DNA of 64,000 nt from Pseudomonadota bacterium. GTDB lineage: Bacteria; Myxococcota_A; UBA9042; GCA-2863065. Location of the stretch: the NCBI GenBank assembly GCA_005776725.1, contig SXOO01000163.1, positions 32,449 through 96,448 of the forward strand, read 5' to 3'. The notes beneath the pieces are model-generated. The model saw only the letters and a program-made list of their open reading frames with translations, made no database searches and was not told where the DNA came from. The translations under genes were made by a program, and so were the position numbers. Below, one piece after another: positions 28,601-36,298 of this stretch. The stretch's first letter is position 1. Every line of letters starts with the position of its first letter.

Positions 28601-31600
28601 TCTGGTCGGCCTTCTCGCGGCTGGTCTCCGCGGCGACGAGGCGCTTCTCGAGCCCCGCCGCGGTCTTCCGCGCTGCGTCGAGGTCCTCAGCGGTCTTCTC
28701 GGCGGTCTCACGCGCCCGCGCCAAGTCGCGGCGCACCGCGCCAAGTTCGTCTGACAGCTTCGCCAGAGCGTCTGCATCGCCCTTCTCACGCCGCGCCGCA
28801 GCCAGCTGACGCTGCAGTGACTCGGCCTCGAGTCGGCTCTCCGCGAGGGCCTTCTCCAGCTTCGGGTCCGCCGCCCGGCCCTCGAGCTCCTTCACTCGCT
28901 TCTCCAGGAGGGACCGCTCGCGCTCTAGACGAGCCAGCTCGGCTGAAGCGCCCGCGGCGTCCCGGGCCTCGGCCACCGTGAGCTGGCGGGACAGGTCGGC
29001 GATCTTCTGGCGAGCGCGCGCGAGCTCGCGCCCCACGTCCTTGTCTGCCAGCGCGGCACCGCTGGCGGCCTTCTCTTGAGCCGCCACCGTGCCAGCCAGC
29101 TTGTCTCGCTCGGCCTCGAGCCGTCGGACGCGCTTGTCCGCCTCGGCCAATGCGGACTTCCGCGCCGCCTTCTCCGAAGCCAGCTCAGCCTCTGCTTTCC
29201 GGAGATGCGACCGGGCCTCGGCGAGCTCCGCGGCCACGTCCGCCGCGCCTGCGCCGGCGCTCTGGGCCTTCTGGAGGGCGCGCTCGAGGCGCTCCACCTC
29301 GCGGGATGCCGTGTCGCTGGTCGACGCGAGAGACTCGAGCCGCTTCGTTGCCTCGGCCAGCGCGTGGTCCTTGTCGGCGGCGACCTTCTCGGCCTTCTCC
29401 ACGGCCACCTCGAGCTGCTCCACGCGGCGGGCCGCCTTGTCGCGTTGCGCCTGCGCATCCGCCAGCTCGCGTGCCGCCGCGCCCGCGTCGGTGGTGCTGC
29501 CGAGGGCCTTCTCGAGCCGGAGAACGTTGGCCTCCGCAATCTTGACGTCGCGTCGCGCCGCGTCCCGCTGCTTCTCCGCCTCCGCCAGCGCCTCGTCCTT
29601 GCTACGAATGAGCGCCTTGGCCTCGGCCGCCTCAGCGCGGAGATCCTCGAGCGATTTCTCCGTCGAACGAAGGCGCTGTCGCGCTTCGGCCAGCTCTTTC
29701 GAGGTGGACGCGGCGTCCGAACCCGAGGCCTGCGCCTCCTCGAGCTCCCGCTCCAGTCGAGCGACGTCGGCCTGGTTCCTCTTCGCGTCGCGCTCCAGCG
29801 CGGCCACCTGCCGTTGGGCTGCGGAGAGCTCCGCCTGGGTCTTCTCCGAGGCAGCGTTCAGGCCGTCGATCGTGGTCTTCGCAGTAGCCAGGTCCCGCTC
29901 GGCCGCGGTCCGCGACTTCTGTTCACGCTCGAGGTCGCGCTCGAGTCCCGCGAGGCGTGTCTCGGCGTCACGCAGCGACTTGCGCGTGGTGGCGAGCTGC
30001 GAGTTAGCGGCGGTCTCACGCTCCCGGGCCTCTTGGATGGCGGTGCGGAGCTCCGCGTCCTTCACCTTGCTCAGGTCGACCTGGCGCGCCGTCTGCCCTC
30101 GGAGTGCCTCGAGCTCGCGCTCCAGCCCTGCAATCTGCCGGTTCTCGGCCTCGAGCTCTGCCACCTTCTTCTCGAGCGTGGCGTTCTGGCCGCGCTGCGT
30201 GTCGGCGAACTGCTTCAGCTTCGCCAGGTCGCGCTCGGTCGTCTCGCCGCGCTTTTGGGCGGCCTTCGCGGCCTCGAGCGCCTTCGCGAGGCGCTCGTCC
30301 TGCTGGTTGCGCTCTGACTGAGCGGCGCTCCGCTCTGCGGCCATCTGCCGCTCGAGCTCGGCCACGCGCGCCTTCCGCTGGTCGAGGAGCTTCTGCAGCA
30401 CCAGCTTGTCGTCGGCCTCGGCCTCTTGGCCTTCGAGTCGCTGCACTTCGGCGCGAAGCTCCGCGACCTGCGCCTCAGCGCGCTCGCGCTGGGTCGCCAG
30501 GGCGGCGAGGCGTGCCTCGGCGGCGCCGAGGCGGCGCTCCTGCGCGGTCGCGTCAGCGGCCAGATCGTCGCGACGCTTCTTCAACCCGTCGACTTCCTTG
30601 GCGAAGAGGTCGCGCTTCTGCAGCACGGCAGTGAGGTCGTCCCGCTCGCGCTGAAGCTGGCGCCGCACGCCCTGGACGTCGTCCTCCGCCTTGCCGAGGT
30701 CCCGCGCGGCGGTGGTCCGCGCGTCCTTTGCGGCGGAGACCTCCGCCCGGAGGCGCTCGACCTCGGCCGTCATCGAAGCCAGCACCGCTTCGACCCCCTG
30801 CTGTTTGCGCCCCGTGGCGATCGCCGCCTCCAGGGACTCCTTCTCCCGAGCCAGACGCTCGGAGCGCGCGACGAGCTCCTTCTTCTCGCGCTCGAGGCTC
30901 TGGGCGCGCTGCGCGGCAGCGACGCGCTCGTTTCGAAGCGTCTCCACCTCGGCTTCGGCGGCAGCCCGCGCCTTGTCCTCGGCGGCCAGGCGGCGCGCCG
31001 TCTCTTCGGCGGTCTTCTCAGCGGTGTGCAGGTCGCCGCGCGCGCGCTCGACTGCTTGCTCGAGGCGCTTCACCTGCTTCCCGAGCTCGGCGACCGCCTT
31101 GGCCTTCTCTTCAGCCGGTCCCTTCGCGCTGTCCTTCGCCTTGGTGAAGCGGTCCAGCGCCTCGGCGAGGCGCTCGGAGAGGTCCTCGTTCTTCTCAGTG
31201 GCGCCGGCGAGGGCCTTCTCCAGCTGGGCCACTTGCTTGGCGTCGCCAGCGCGTGACGCGCTGAGCTCCTTCTCGAGCTCGGCGACCTTACGAGTGGCAG
31301 CGTTCTTCTCCTCGGACAGCGTGCGGAGCGCCTCTTTCTGCGCCACGCGCTCCGACTCGGACACCTCCCGGCTCTTTCCTTCGCCCTGAAGCGCTTCGAT
31401 CCGGGCCTCTTCGGCGAGGCGCTGGGCCTTCGCGGCCGAGGCGAGCTGCTCCTCCTCGAGGCGAACACGCTGGGCTGCGTCACGCCGACGTTCCTCGGCG
31501 GCGAGCGCGGCTTCGAGGGCAGTGCGCCGCTTCTCGGCCGTGGCCACGGCCCGGGCGAGCGCGCCCTGCTCGTCCTCGAGGCGCTGCTGCTCCAACGCCA

Positions 31601-32321
31601 GCGCCTTGACGCGCGCCTCGGCGGCGACCTTGGCGGCCTCGGCGGCCTGAGCGGCCTCTCGGGCACGCGTTGCTGCTTCGGCGCCGGCCGCGGCGCCTGC
31701 GTCCCCGGTCTTGACCAGACCGGCTAGCCGCTCCGCTTCTTTGGCGAGCTTCGCGACCTCACCCTGGAGCCGCGTCTCGGCCTCGCGCGCTGCCAGCTCG
31801 CTCGCGCTGAGACGGCTCTCGCGCTCTCGGGCGGCTCGGAGCTCTTCTCGAAGGCGTCGCTCCGACTCGATGGCGTCCTGGGCTCGTTTGGCGAGCTCGG
31901 CGTCTCCGGTCGCGGTGATCTCCCTCCGTTGAGTGCCGTCCACAACGAGCCGAATCACCCCGCCCTCCGCCTTGACGGAGTAGGGCGCGTCCACGTCGAA
32001 GCCGAGCTGCACACGACCCACCCGCTTGCCGCGGTTGTCGAGCTGAACCAGCTCGATGTCGTGCAGCACGCCGTTGCGCACCGGCACGCTCCGGGCGACG
32101 CGGGACGTATCGCCGTCCACGACGTCGATGAGCACTCGGGTCGGGTCGCTCAGCTTGAACACCGTGAAGGTGGGCGTCGACGCCGTCGTGATGACGATCA
32201 CGGTGTTATTGGGCCCCTCCTCGAACGCGATATCGGTGATCGCGTTGATGCGTCCCTCCTGCGCGAGCGCGGAAGGAGCGAGGACGAGGGCTGAGAGGGC
32301 TAGCGCAACGAGCTGCCGCAT
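25620..32321 (-). CDS. pilQ: type IV pilus-type secretin PilQ with very long internal coiled coil
   Basis: Signal peptide; AMIN-like domain (FTVFKLSDPTRVLIDVVDG); long Ala/Glu/Lys/Arg heptad region; second AMIN-like domain; INLTIKDADIQQVLTFLAREGGVNIV; secretin C-terminus (ISVVSSLGVNTQFFNAELSLTVTPQVTQDGNVNL, VPVLADIPFLGWMFKN); SD GGAGG upstream. Confidence 0.9.
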   Translation of the reverse strand: MRQLVALALSALVLAPSALAQEGRINAITDIAFEEGPNNTVIVITTASTPTFTVFKLSDPTRVLIDVVDGDTSRVARSVPVRNGVLHDIELVQLDNRGKRVGRVQLGFDVDAPYSVKAEGGVIRLVVDGTQRREITATGDAELAKRAQDAIESERRLREELRAARERESRLSASELAAREAETRLQGEVAKLAKEAERLAGLVKTGDAGAAAGAEAATRAREAAQAAEAAKVAAEARVKALALEQQRLEDEQGALARAVATAEKRRTALEAALAAEERRRDAAQRVRLEEEQLASAAKAQRLAEEARIEALQGEGKSREVSESERVAQKEALRTLSEEKNAATRKVAELEKELSASRAGDAKQVAQLEKALAGATEKNEDLSERLAEALDRFTKAKDSAKGPAEEKAKAVAELGKQVKRLEQAVERARGDLHTAEKTAEETARRLAAEDKARAAAEAEVETLRNERVAAAQRAQSLEREKKELVARSERLAREKESLEAAIATGRKQQGVEAVLASMTAEVERLRAEVSAAKDARTTAARDLGKAEDDVQGVRRQLQRERDDLTAVLQKRDLFAKEVDGLKKRRDDLAADATAQERRLGAAEARLAALATQRERAEAQVAELRAEVQRLEGQEAEADDKLVLQKLLDQRKARVAELERQMAAERSAAQSERNQQDERLAKALEAAKAAQKRGETTERDLAKLKQFADTQRGQNATLEKKVAELEAENRQIAGLERELEALRGQTARQVDLSKVKDAELRTAIQEARERETAANSQLATTRKSLRDAETRLAGLERDLEREQKSRTAAERDLATAKTTIDGLNAASEKTQAELSAAQRQVAALERDAKRNQADVARLERELEEAQASGSDAASTSKELAEARQRLRSTEKSLEDLRAEAAEAKALIRSKDEALAEAEKQRDAARRDVKIAEANVLRLEKALGSTTDAGAAARELADAQAQRDKAARRVEQLEVAVEKAEKVAADKDHALAEATKRLESLASTSDTASREVERLERALQKAQSAGAGAADVAAELAEARSHLRKAEAELASEKAARKSALAEADKRVRRLEAERDKLAGTVAAQEKAASGAALADKDVGRELARARQKIADLSRQLTVAEARDAAGASAELARLERERSLLEKRVKELEGRAADPKLEKALAESRLEAESLQRQLAAARREKGDADALAKLSDELGAVRRDLARARETAEKTAEDLDAARKTAAGLEKRLVAAETSREKADQSLAGANARIQALDSELSAAGERITRLQGEVERVRRGSGEATAILRELADAERDRERLERAVAAAKSEATVASKERDAARTELALAQKTAATSNKARDAAQSALAGAEGRATEAERARAEAGKALAVANAQLETLSAEKTQATRRLERLTTDLAAAQKAGTDSSALGRELAQARKDRARLDALLSEARGAADKAEQERDTARSEVAAAERRATSAEKARTKVERELDEARGRIAKLGDEARTAEARVDTLDRELKSVRSRGGDTAQLAGQLEKAKSELSAARRELSAERTRRDEALSTAKAEVSRLEREQRAMEKDLATARASGDHRVAAAVKEREKRIAALEKDLEKARKSAGDAGAMAAAVAEAERAKSELAKMADRLSAIERKKEEPEVAAGTRVTSVAFSERNNVSRIEIELDGRAGYEVVEKSNDRIVLLIDKARIPKVLERRLDTRDFYGPVTSVSSFTDPENPEKVRVVVELAEAVRNEVVRRGKSLVWEFHNGQRVEQGERAVADAERVQFRPTAVGGERSEAPPDGGVGVSGGGGGEGPQVANNVYNRKRSSGRKFKGQKINLTIKDADIQQVLTFLAREGGVNIVTSEEVQGNVTVHLKDVPWDLALDMILKSKGLDYVEEDGVYRIAMAEAIRAEFEAEIEKRKKLNELRQLVVKLVTVNYADAEAMSGQVKAVLSEKGKVDVDARTNTLIVTDVQEHVDAAEDIVRRLDTQTPQVLIEARIVEASSNFTEDFGIQWGGNYTASPAFGNETGLVFPAVVGFSGAADDSTSPSTGLLQDIPKYAVNLPAAVGAGSGGGIALTLGSLNGAGNLNLRLGAAEERGQIKIVSSPRIATMDNIQAIIKQGISIPISVVSSLGVNTQFFNAELSLTVTPQVTQDGNVNLAIAITKNEPNFAQTGANGNPTIERKEAQTTLLVRDGDTAVIGGIYTRNSSQDFKKVPVLADIPFLGWMFKNRTIIDKRTELILFITPRIINRQAARVRVD
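27440..31930 (-). other. coiled-coil-encoding segment within pilQ (approximate limits)
   Basis: Continuous A/E/K/R/L-rich heptad-like translation between the two AMIN-like domains, about 1500 aa. Confidence 0.85.
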
Positions 32322-32336
32322 TGAGTATCCGCCTCC

Positions 32337-32362
32337 GACCGAGGGGTGCAGCCCCTCAGGTC
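32337..32362 (-). promoter_or_regulatory. hairpin in pilQ leader abutting the Shine-Dalgarno
   Basis: GACC-GAGGGG-TGCAG-CCCCTC-A-GGTC (10 bp with one bulge), directly upstream of SD GGAGG. Confidence 0.4.
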
Positions 32363-32625
32363 ACTAACGTGCGCAGGGAGGACGCGAGGCGCACTCCCCC
32401 TGGGGAGGGGACCGTAAGGTGCTCGGGGGTGGTCGTCAAAAAACCAGTGGACTGCGAAACCGGGCGGCGTTTGACGGCTCGGGGACGGCCAGGATTTCGG
32501 CCGAGGCCCTCGAGGGCCCCCAAGCTTGGCAGCACCGTGACGAGCGTGTAGTTGTTCGCGGCCACGTCCCCCACCACGAGTCGCCCCAGCAACGGCCACA
32601 ACGGCCGGTCACATCGGAAGTTCGC

Positions 32626-33603
32626 ATGGCCGGAAGCAGCCTCCTCGCACTCCTCGACGACATCGCCTCGCTGCTCGACGACGTAGCGGTCATGAGCAAG
32701 CTGGCCGTCAAGAAGACCGCGGGCGTGCTCGGCGACGACATCGCCCTGAACGCCGAGCAGGTGGCCGGGGTCAACGCGGATCGGGAGCTGCCCGTCGTGT
32801 GGGCGGTGGCGAAGGGGTCGCTGGTCAACAAGGCGCTCCTGGTGCCCGCCGCCCTGGGGATCAGCGCGCTGCTCCCCTGGATGGTCATCCCGCTGCTCAT
32901 GATCGGCGGCGCCTTTCTTTGTTACGAGGGATTCGAGAAGGTCTTCCACAAGCTGCAGGGCAGGAAGTCCGCGGGTGAGGCCTCGGTGGAAGGCGCCCCG
33001 CCCGCGCCTACGCCGGCGCCGTCAACGGGCCAGCCCTCGCACACGGGGGATCTCGCGGAGCTGGAGCGGGAGAAGATCAAGGGGGCCGTCCGAACTGACT
33101 TCATCCTGTCCGCCGAGATCATGGTCATCTCGCTGGGCGTGGTGGCGAAGGACCCGCTCGTCACGCAAGTCGGCGTGTTGGTGGCCGTGGCGCTGCTCAT
33201 GACGGTGGGGGTCTACGGCCTCGTCGCAGGGATCATCAAGCTGGACGACTTCGGGCTCTATCTCGCCGGGCGCTCCGGCGACGGCGCGGCGGCGCGGGTC
33301 GCCCGAGGGCTCGGGAGGGCGCTCGTGACGGCGGCCCCGGGGCTCATGCGAACCCTCTCAGTCGTGGGAACGGCTGCGATGTTCCTCGTAGGCGCCGGCA
33401 TCTTCACCCACAACATCCCTGCGCTGCATCACCTCCTCGAGGCGCTCATGAGGGCTGCGAACGCTGTGCCAGGCGTGGGAGGCGCGCTCGCCTTCGCGGC
33501 GGACCTGGCCATCGGGCTGGTGCTGGGTCTCGCCGTGGGGGCCGTGGTGGTGGCGGGCAAGACCTTGGCCACGCGACTTCTGGGGCGCGGCTCCCCGGCC
33601 TGA
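32626..33603 (+). CDS. DUF808 (YedI-family) integral membrane protein
   Basis: MAGSSLLALLDDIASLLDDVAVMSKLAVKKTAGVLGDDIALNAEQVAG...ELPVVWAVAKGS resembles the DUF808 N-terminus; several TM segments. Confidence 0.88.
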   Translation: MAGSSLLALLDDIASLLDDVAVMSKLAVKKTAGVLGDDIALNAEQVAGVNADRELPVVWAVAKGSLVNKALLVPAALGISALLPWMVIPLLMIGGAFLCYEGFEKVFHKLQGRKSAGEASVEGAPPAPTPAPSTGQPSHTGDLAELEREKIKGAVRTDFILSAEIMVISLGVVAKDPLVTQVGVLVAVALLMTVGVYGLVAGIIKLDDFGLYLAGRSGDGAAARVARGLGRALVTAAPGLMRTLSVVGTAAMFLVGAGIFTHNIPALHHLLEALMRAANAVPGVGGALAFAADLAIGLVLGLAVGAVVVAGKTLATRLLGRGSPA

Positions 33604-33620
33604 AGCGCGCGAGGGCTGTC

Positions 33621-34841
33621 TCAGGCCTTCGCCAGAGCCAACGTCAGGTCCCGAATCCGGTCCGACAGGTTGAGCACGAAGCACCAGAGCAGCTTGCACG
33701 CAATGGTGGGATCGGTGCGCGTGAGGGAGTGGAAGTCGTCGCGCTCGATCACGAGCAGGGTGGACGACTCCCGGGCCAACACGGTGGCCGAGCGGGCCTG
33801 CCCATCCATGAAGGCCACCTCTCCGAAGTGCCCACCGGGGCCCACGGTCGTGAGCAGCACTCCTGAGCCCGGTCCGTCGCCGTCCTTGTAGACGTCTACC
33901 GAGCCGGTGAAGACGATGAACATCGACTCCCCGCGATCGCCCTCCTGGCAGACCACCTCGCCCGGCGCAAAGTGCCGCTCGAACACGATCTTGAGCACCT
34001 GGACGAGCTCCTGGTAGCTCAAGTACTTGAAGAGGAACAGGTTCTGGATCGCGAGCACCTTGCTCTGCGTGTGGATCCCGGCCTCGAGGCGGCGGGACTC
34101 CGTTGCAGGCTGGAAGGACACCTCGATCGCCGTAATGTTGTCGGCGCCGCCCGCCGCGTTGGCAGCGTCGATCGCGGCAGGCATGCCCTTGGCGACCACG
34201 CCGCCGAGCTCTTCGTCATCGAAGTAGCGATAGAGCCCGTCCGAGCAGAGGAGGATCCGGTCGCCGGCTGCGACGTCGAGCCACGCCGTGTCGACCCGCA
34301 CCGTGGGCAGAGGCCCGACCGCCCGGGCCAGCACGCCCTTGTGCGTGAACGCCTCCACCTCATCCTCCCGAAGGAGGCCCTGTGCCACCATCTCTTGCGC
34401 GAGCGTGTGGTCGACCGTGAGCCGCTTCGTCTCCGTCGGGCGAAAGAGGTAGGCCCGGCTATCCCCAACGTGGCCGAGCACGGCCCCACGCGGTCCCACG
34501 GCGAGCACGACGCCGGTGGTGGCCATCCCGCGGTACTCCGCGTGGCGCTGGGCGAGGTGGTAGATCCGCTCCGAGGCGCGTTGGAAGATCGAGTCCATCA
34601 ACGCGAGCACCTCGCGCCGCGCGGCTCCGTCAGTGTCTGGGGCGGTCAGCAACACGCGAAACGCGTCGCGGTGCTCCGCCAGAACGTCGCAGAAGATGCG
34701 GGATGCGATCTCCCCCGCGTTGGAGCCCCCTACCCCATCCGCCACGCCATAGAGGCCCGCCTCGTCGTCGGCGAAGAAGCAGTCTTCGTTGTTGTAGCGC
34801 TGACGACCGGTGTCGGTTCGAGCGACGGACGAAGCGCGCAT
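33621..34841 (-). CDS. PP2C-type protein phosphatase fused to C-terminal cyclic-nucleotide-binding domain
   Basis: DTGRQRYNNEDCFFADDEAGLYGVADGVGG, GHVGDSRAYLFR, LLCSDGLYRYFDDEEL; then FAPGEVVCQEGDRGESMFIVFTGSVDVY...GGHFGEVAFMDGQARSATVLA. Confidence 0.92.
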   Translation of the reverse strand: MRASSVARTDTGRQRYNNEDCFFADDEAGLYGVADGVGGSNAGEIASRIFCDVLAEHRDAFRVLLTAPDTDGAARREVLALMDSIFQRASERIYHLAQRHAEYRGMATTGVVLAVGPRGAVLGHVGDSRAYLFRPTETKRLTVDHTLAQEMVAQGLLREDEVEAFTHKGVLARAVGPLPTVRVDTAWLDVAAGDRILLCSDGLYRYFDDEELGGVVAKGMPAAIDAANAAGGADNITAIEVSFQPATESRRLEAGIHTQSKVLAIQNLFLFKYLSYQELVQVLKIVFERHFAPGEVVCQEGDRGESMFIVFTGSVDVYKDGDGPGSGVLLTTVGPGGHFGEVAFMDGQARSATVLARESSTLLVIERDDFHSLTRTDPTIACKLLWCFVLNLSDRIRDLTLALAKA

Positions 34842-34947
34842 CGGAGACCTCGCTCAGAGAGAGTCGCCGCTCGGGCGAGCAGAGGGGCGGGAGTGCCGCC
34901 GCCGGGTCAGGGAGGCCAGGGCCTCGGGGCTTCGGGACGTCCTGGGG

Positions 34948-35871
34948 TCAGGGCGACGCGTCCGGATGTGCTCGGTGTTCCTCTTCGTGCGGGTGCTCCA
35001 GGCCCTTCATGACCTTGTCGACGCACGCCTGAAATCCCTCACAGGGTGTCTCGTGGCACCCCGCGCGCACCGCGTGGAGGCGGCGGTCCGTGGCGTACCG
35101 AGTGTCCGCGGAGGTGGCCGCGATCGCGCAGGCCGATTCACACCCGGCGCGGCCGGTGCTCCTCAGCTTGAGAGCCTCGGGCTCGCAGCGCTCCTCGAGC
35201 TCGCAGGATGCGGCGCACAGCGGAGCGGCGCCCTTCGGCGAGAGCGGCGGGTGCTCGAGGAACGCCTCCTCGATCGGTGCATTGGCGTCCGCGCAGCCCT
35301 TGAACGCGGTGCACGGACCGTCTGCGCACGCATCGAGCGCGCGGAAACGGGCGATGTGCTCGTGTTGCTCGGGCGACGCGGCAGCCACGTCGGTGAGCGC
35401 CGCCTTGCAGGCGGCGTAGCAGGTGGATACGCCGTCTCCGCCCGTCCCGCATTGCTGGAGCTTGTTGCATGCGCGAAGGCAGAGCTGGCGCGTCTCGCGG
35501 AAGGTTCGCGTCGCGGCAACATCCGAGAGCTCAGCGGGCGCGCCGGCCACCCCCTGGGGGACCGGGGGGACCTGGGGCGCCGGCGGCGCACTGACGTCTG
35601 CGCTGGCGTCAGGGGCGCTTGGCTCCGTGGAGGGCGGCGGTGGCGCGGTCGGAGGTGGCGCGGTCGGAGGTGGCGCCGCCGGTGGCGCGGTGGCGGGGAC
35701 CGGGGGCGGTGCTGCGGCCGGGGCCGGCGTGGCGTCCAACTTCTTGCAGCCTGCCACCCCAAGGGCGACAAGGAGCATCGCGAGCGCGGGCCAGACCACG
35801 GCAGCTGCTAGCACACGCGACAGAACGCCGAAACCCGGAGGGGTGTCGTGGAGTCGGGAGGGTTGAGGCAT
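34948..35871 (-). CDS. Cys-rich putative lipoprotein with Pro/Ala-rich linker
   Basis: ATG at 35871; LLVALGVAGCKK lipobox; PPPTAPPPTAPPPP linker; many Cys. Confidence 0.65.
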   Translation of the reverse strand: MPQPSRLHDTPPGFGVLSRVLAAAVVWPALAMLLVALGVAGCKKLDATPAPAAAPPPVPATAPPAAPPPTAPPPTAPPPPSTEPSAPDASADVSAPPAPQVPPVPQGVAGAPAELSDVAATRTFRETRQLCLRACNKLQQCGTGGDGVSTCYAACKAALTDVAAASPEQHEHIARFRALDACADGPCTAFKGCADANAPIEEAFLEHPPLSPKGAAPLCAASCELEERCEPEALKLRSTGRAGCESACAIAATSADTRYATDRRLHAVRAGCHETPCEGFQACVDKVMKGLEHPHEEEHRAHPDASP

Positions 35872-36298
35872 GGGGCGCCACTGTAGTCCATTCCGCGTCG
35901 CTTTCACACTCGTGGCAGGCGCGCTCGCTTGCGGAGGATGTTCGAAGCGCGCGGCACCACCCGAGGCCCCGAAAGTGCTCGCGGACGTCGCCGAGGGAGA
36001 GAGGGTCTTCGGCTGCACCGTCGAGTCGGTCCAGTCCGTGGTGAAGCCGCGGCGCGACGACATCACACGTTGCTATCGCGCGGCGCTGGGCCGCAACGCC
36101 AACGCGGGCGGACGGCTGGAGGTCGAGATGCACATCGACAAGACCGGCACGGCGAAGTTCCTCGGCGTCCAGGGCGACACCTTCCGCGACGAGGAGTTCA
36201 CGCGGTGCGTCTTCGCCGTCCTGCGCCCCCTCCCCTTTCCGATCCCCGACAAGGAGCCATGCGTTCTGGTCTATCCGTTCGTGCTGAGCGCCGGATGA
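35870..36298 (+). CDS. AgmX/PglI C-terminal-domain-like lipoprotein
   Basis: ALACGGC lipobox; VKPRRDDITRCYRAALGRNANAGGRLEVEMHIDKTGTAKFLGV...CVFAVLRPLPFP. Confidence 0.7.
   Translation: MGRHCSPFRVAFTLVAGALACGGCSKRAAPPEAPKVLADVAEGERVFGCTVESVQSVVKPRRDDITRCYRAALGRNANAGGRLEVEMHIDKTGTAKFLGVQGDTFRDEEFTRCVFAVLRPLPFPIPDKEPCVLVYPFVLSAG

Noticed and set aside
26364-30321. Plus-strand ORFs of 702, 413 and 410 aa
   Set aside because: Antisense shadows of the repetitive pilQ coiled coil; Arg/Leu/Ser-rich with no domain
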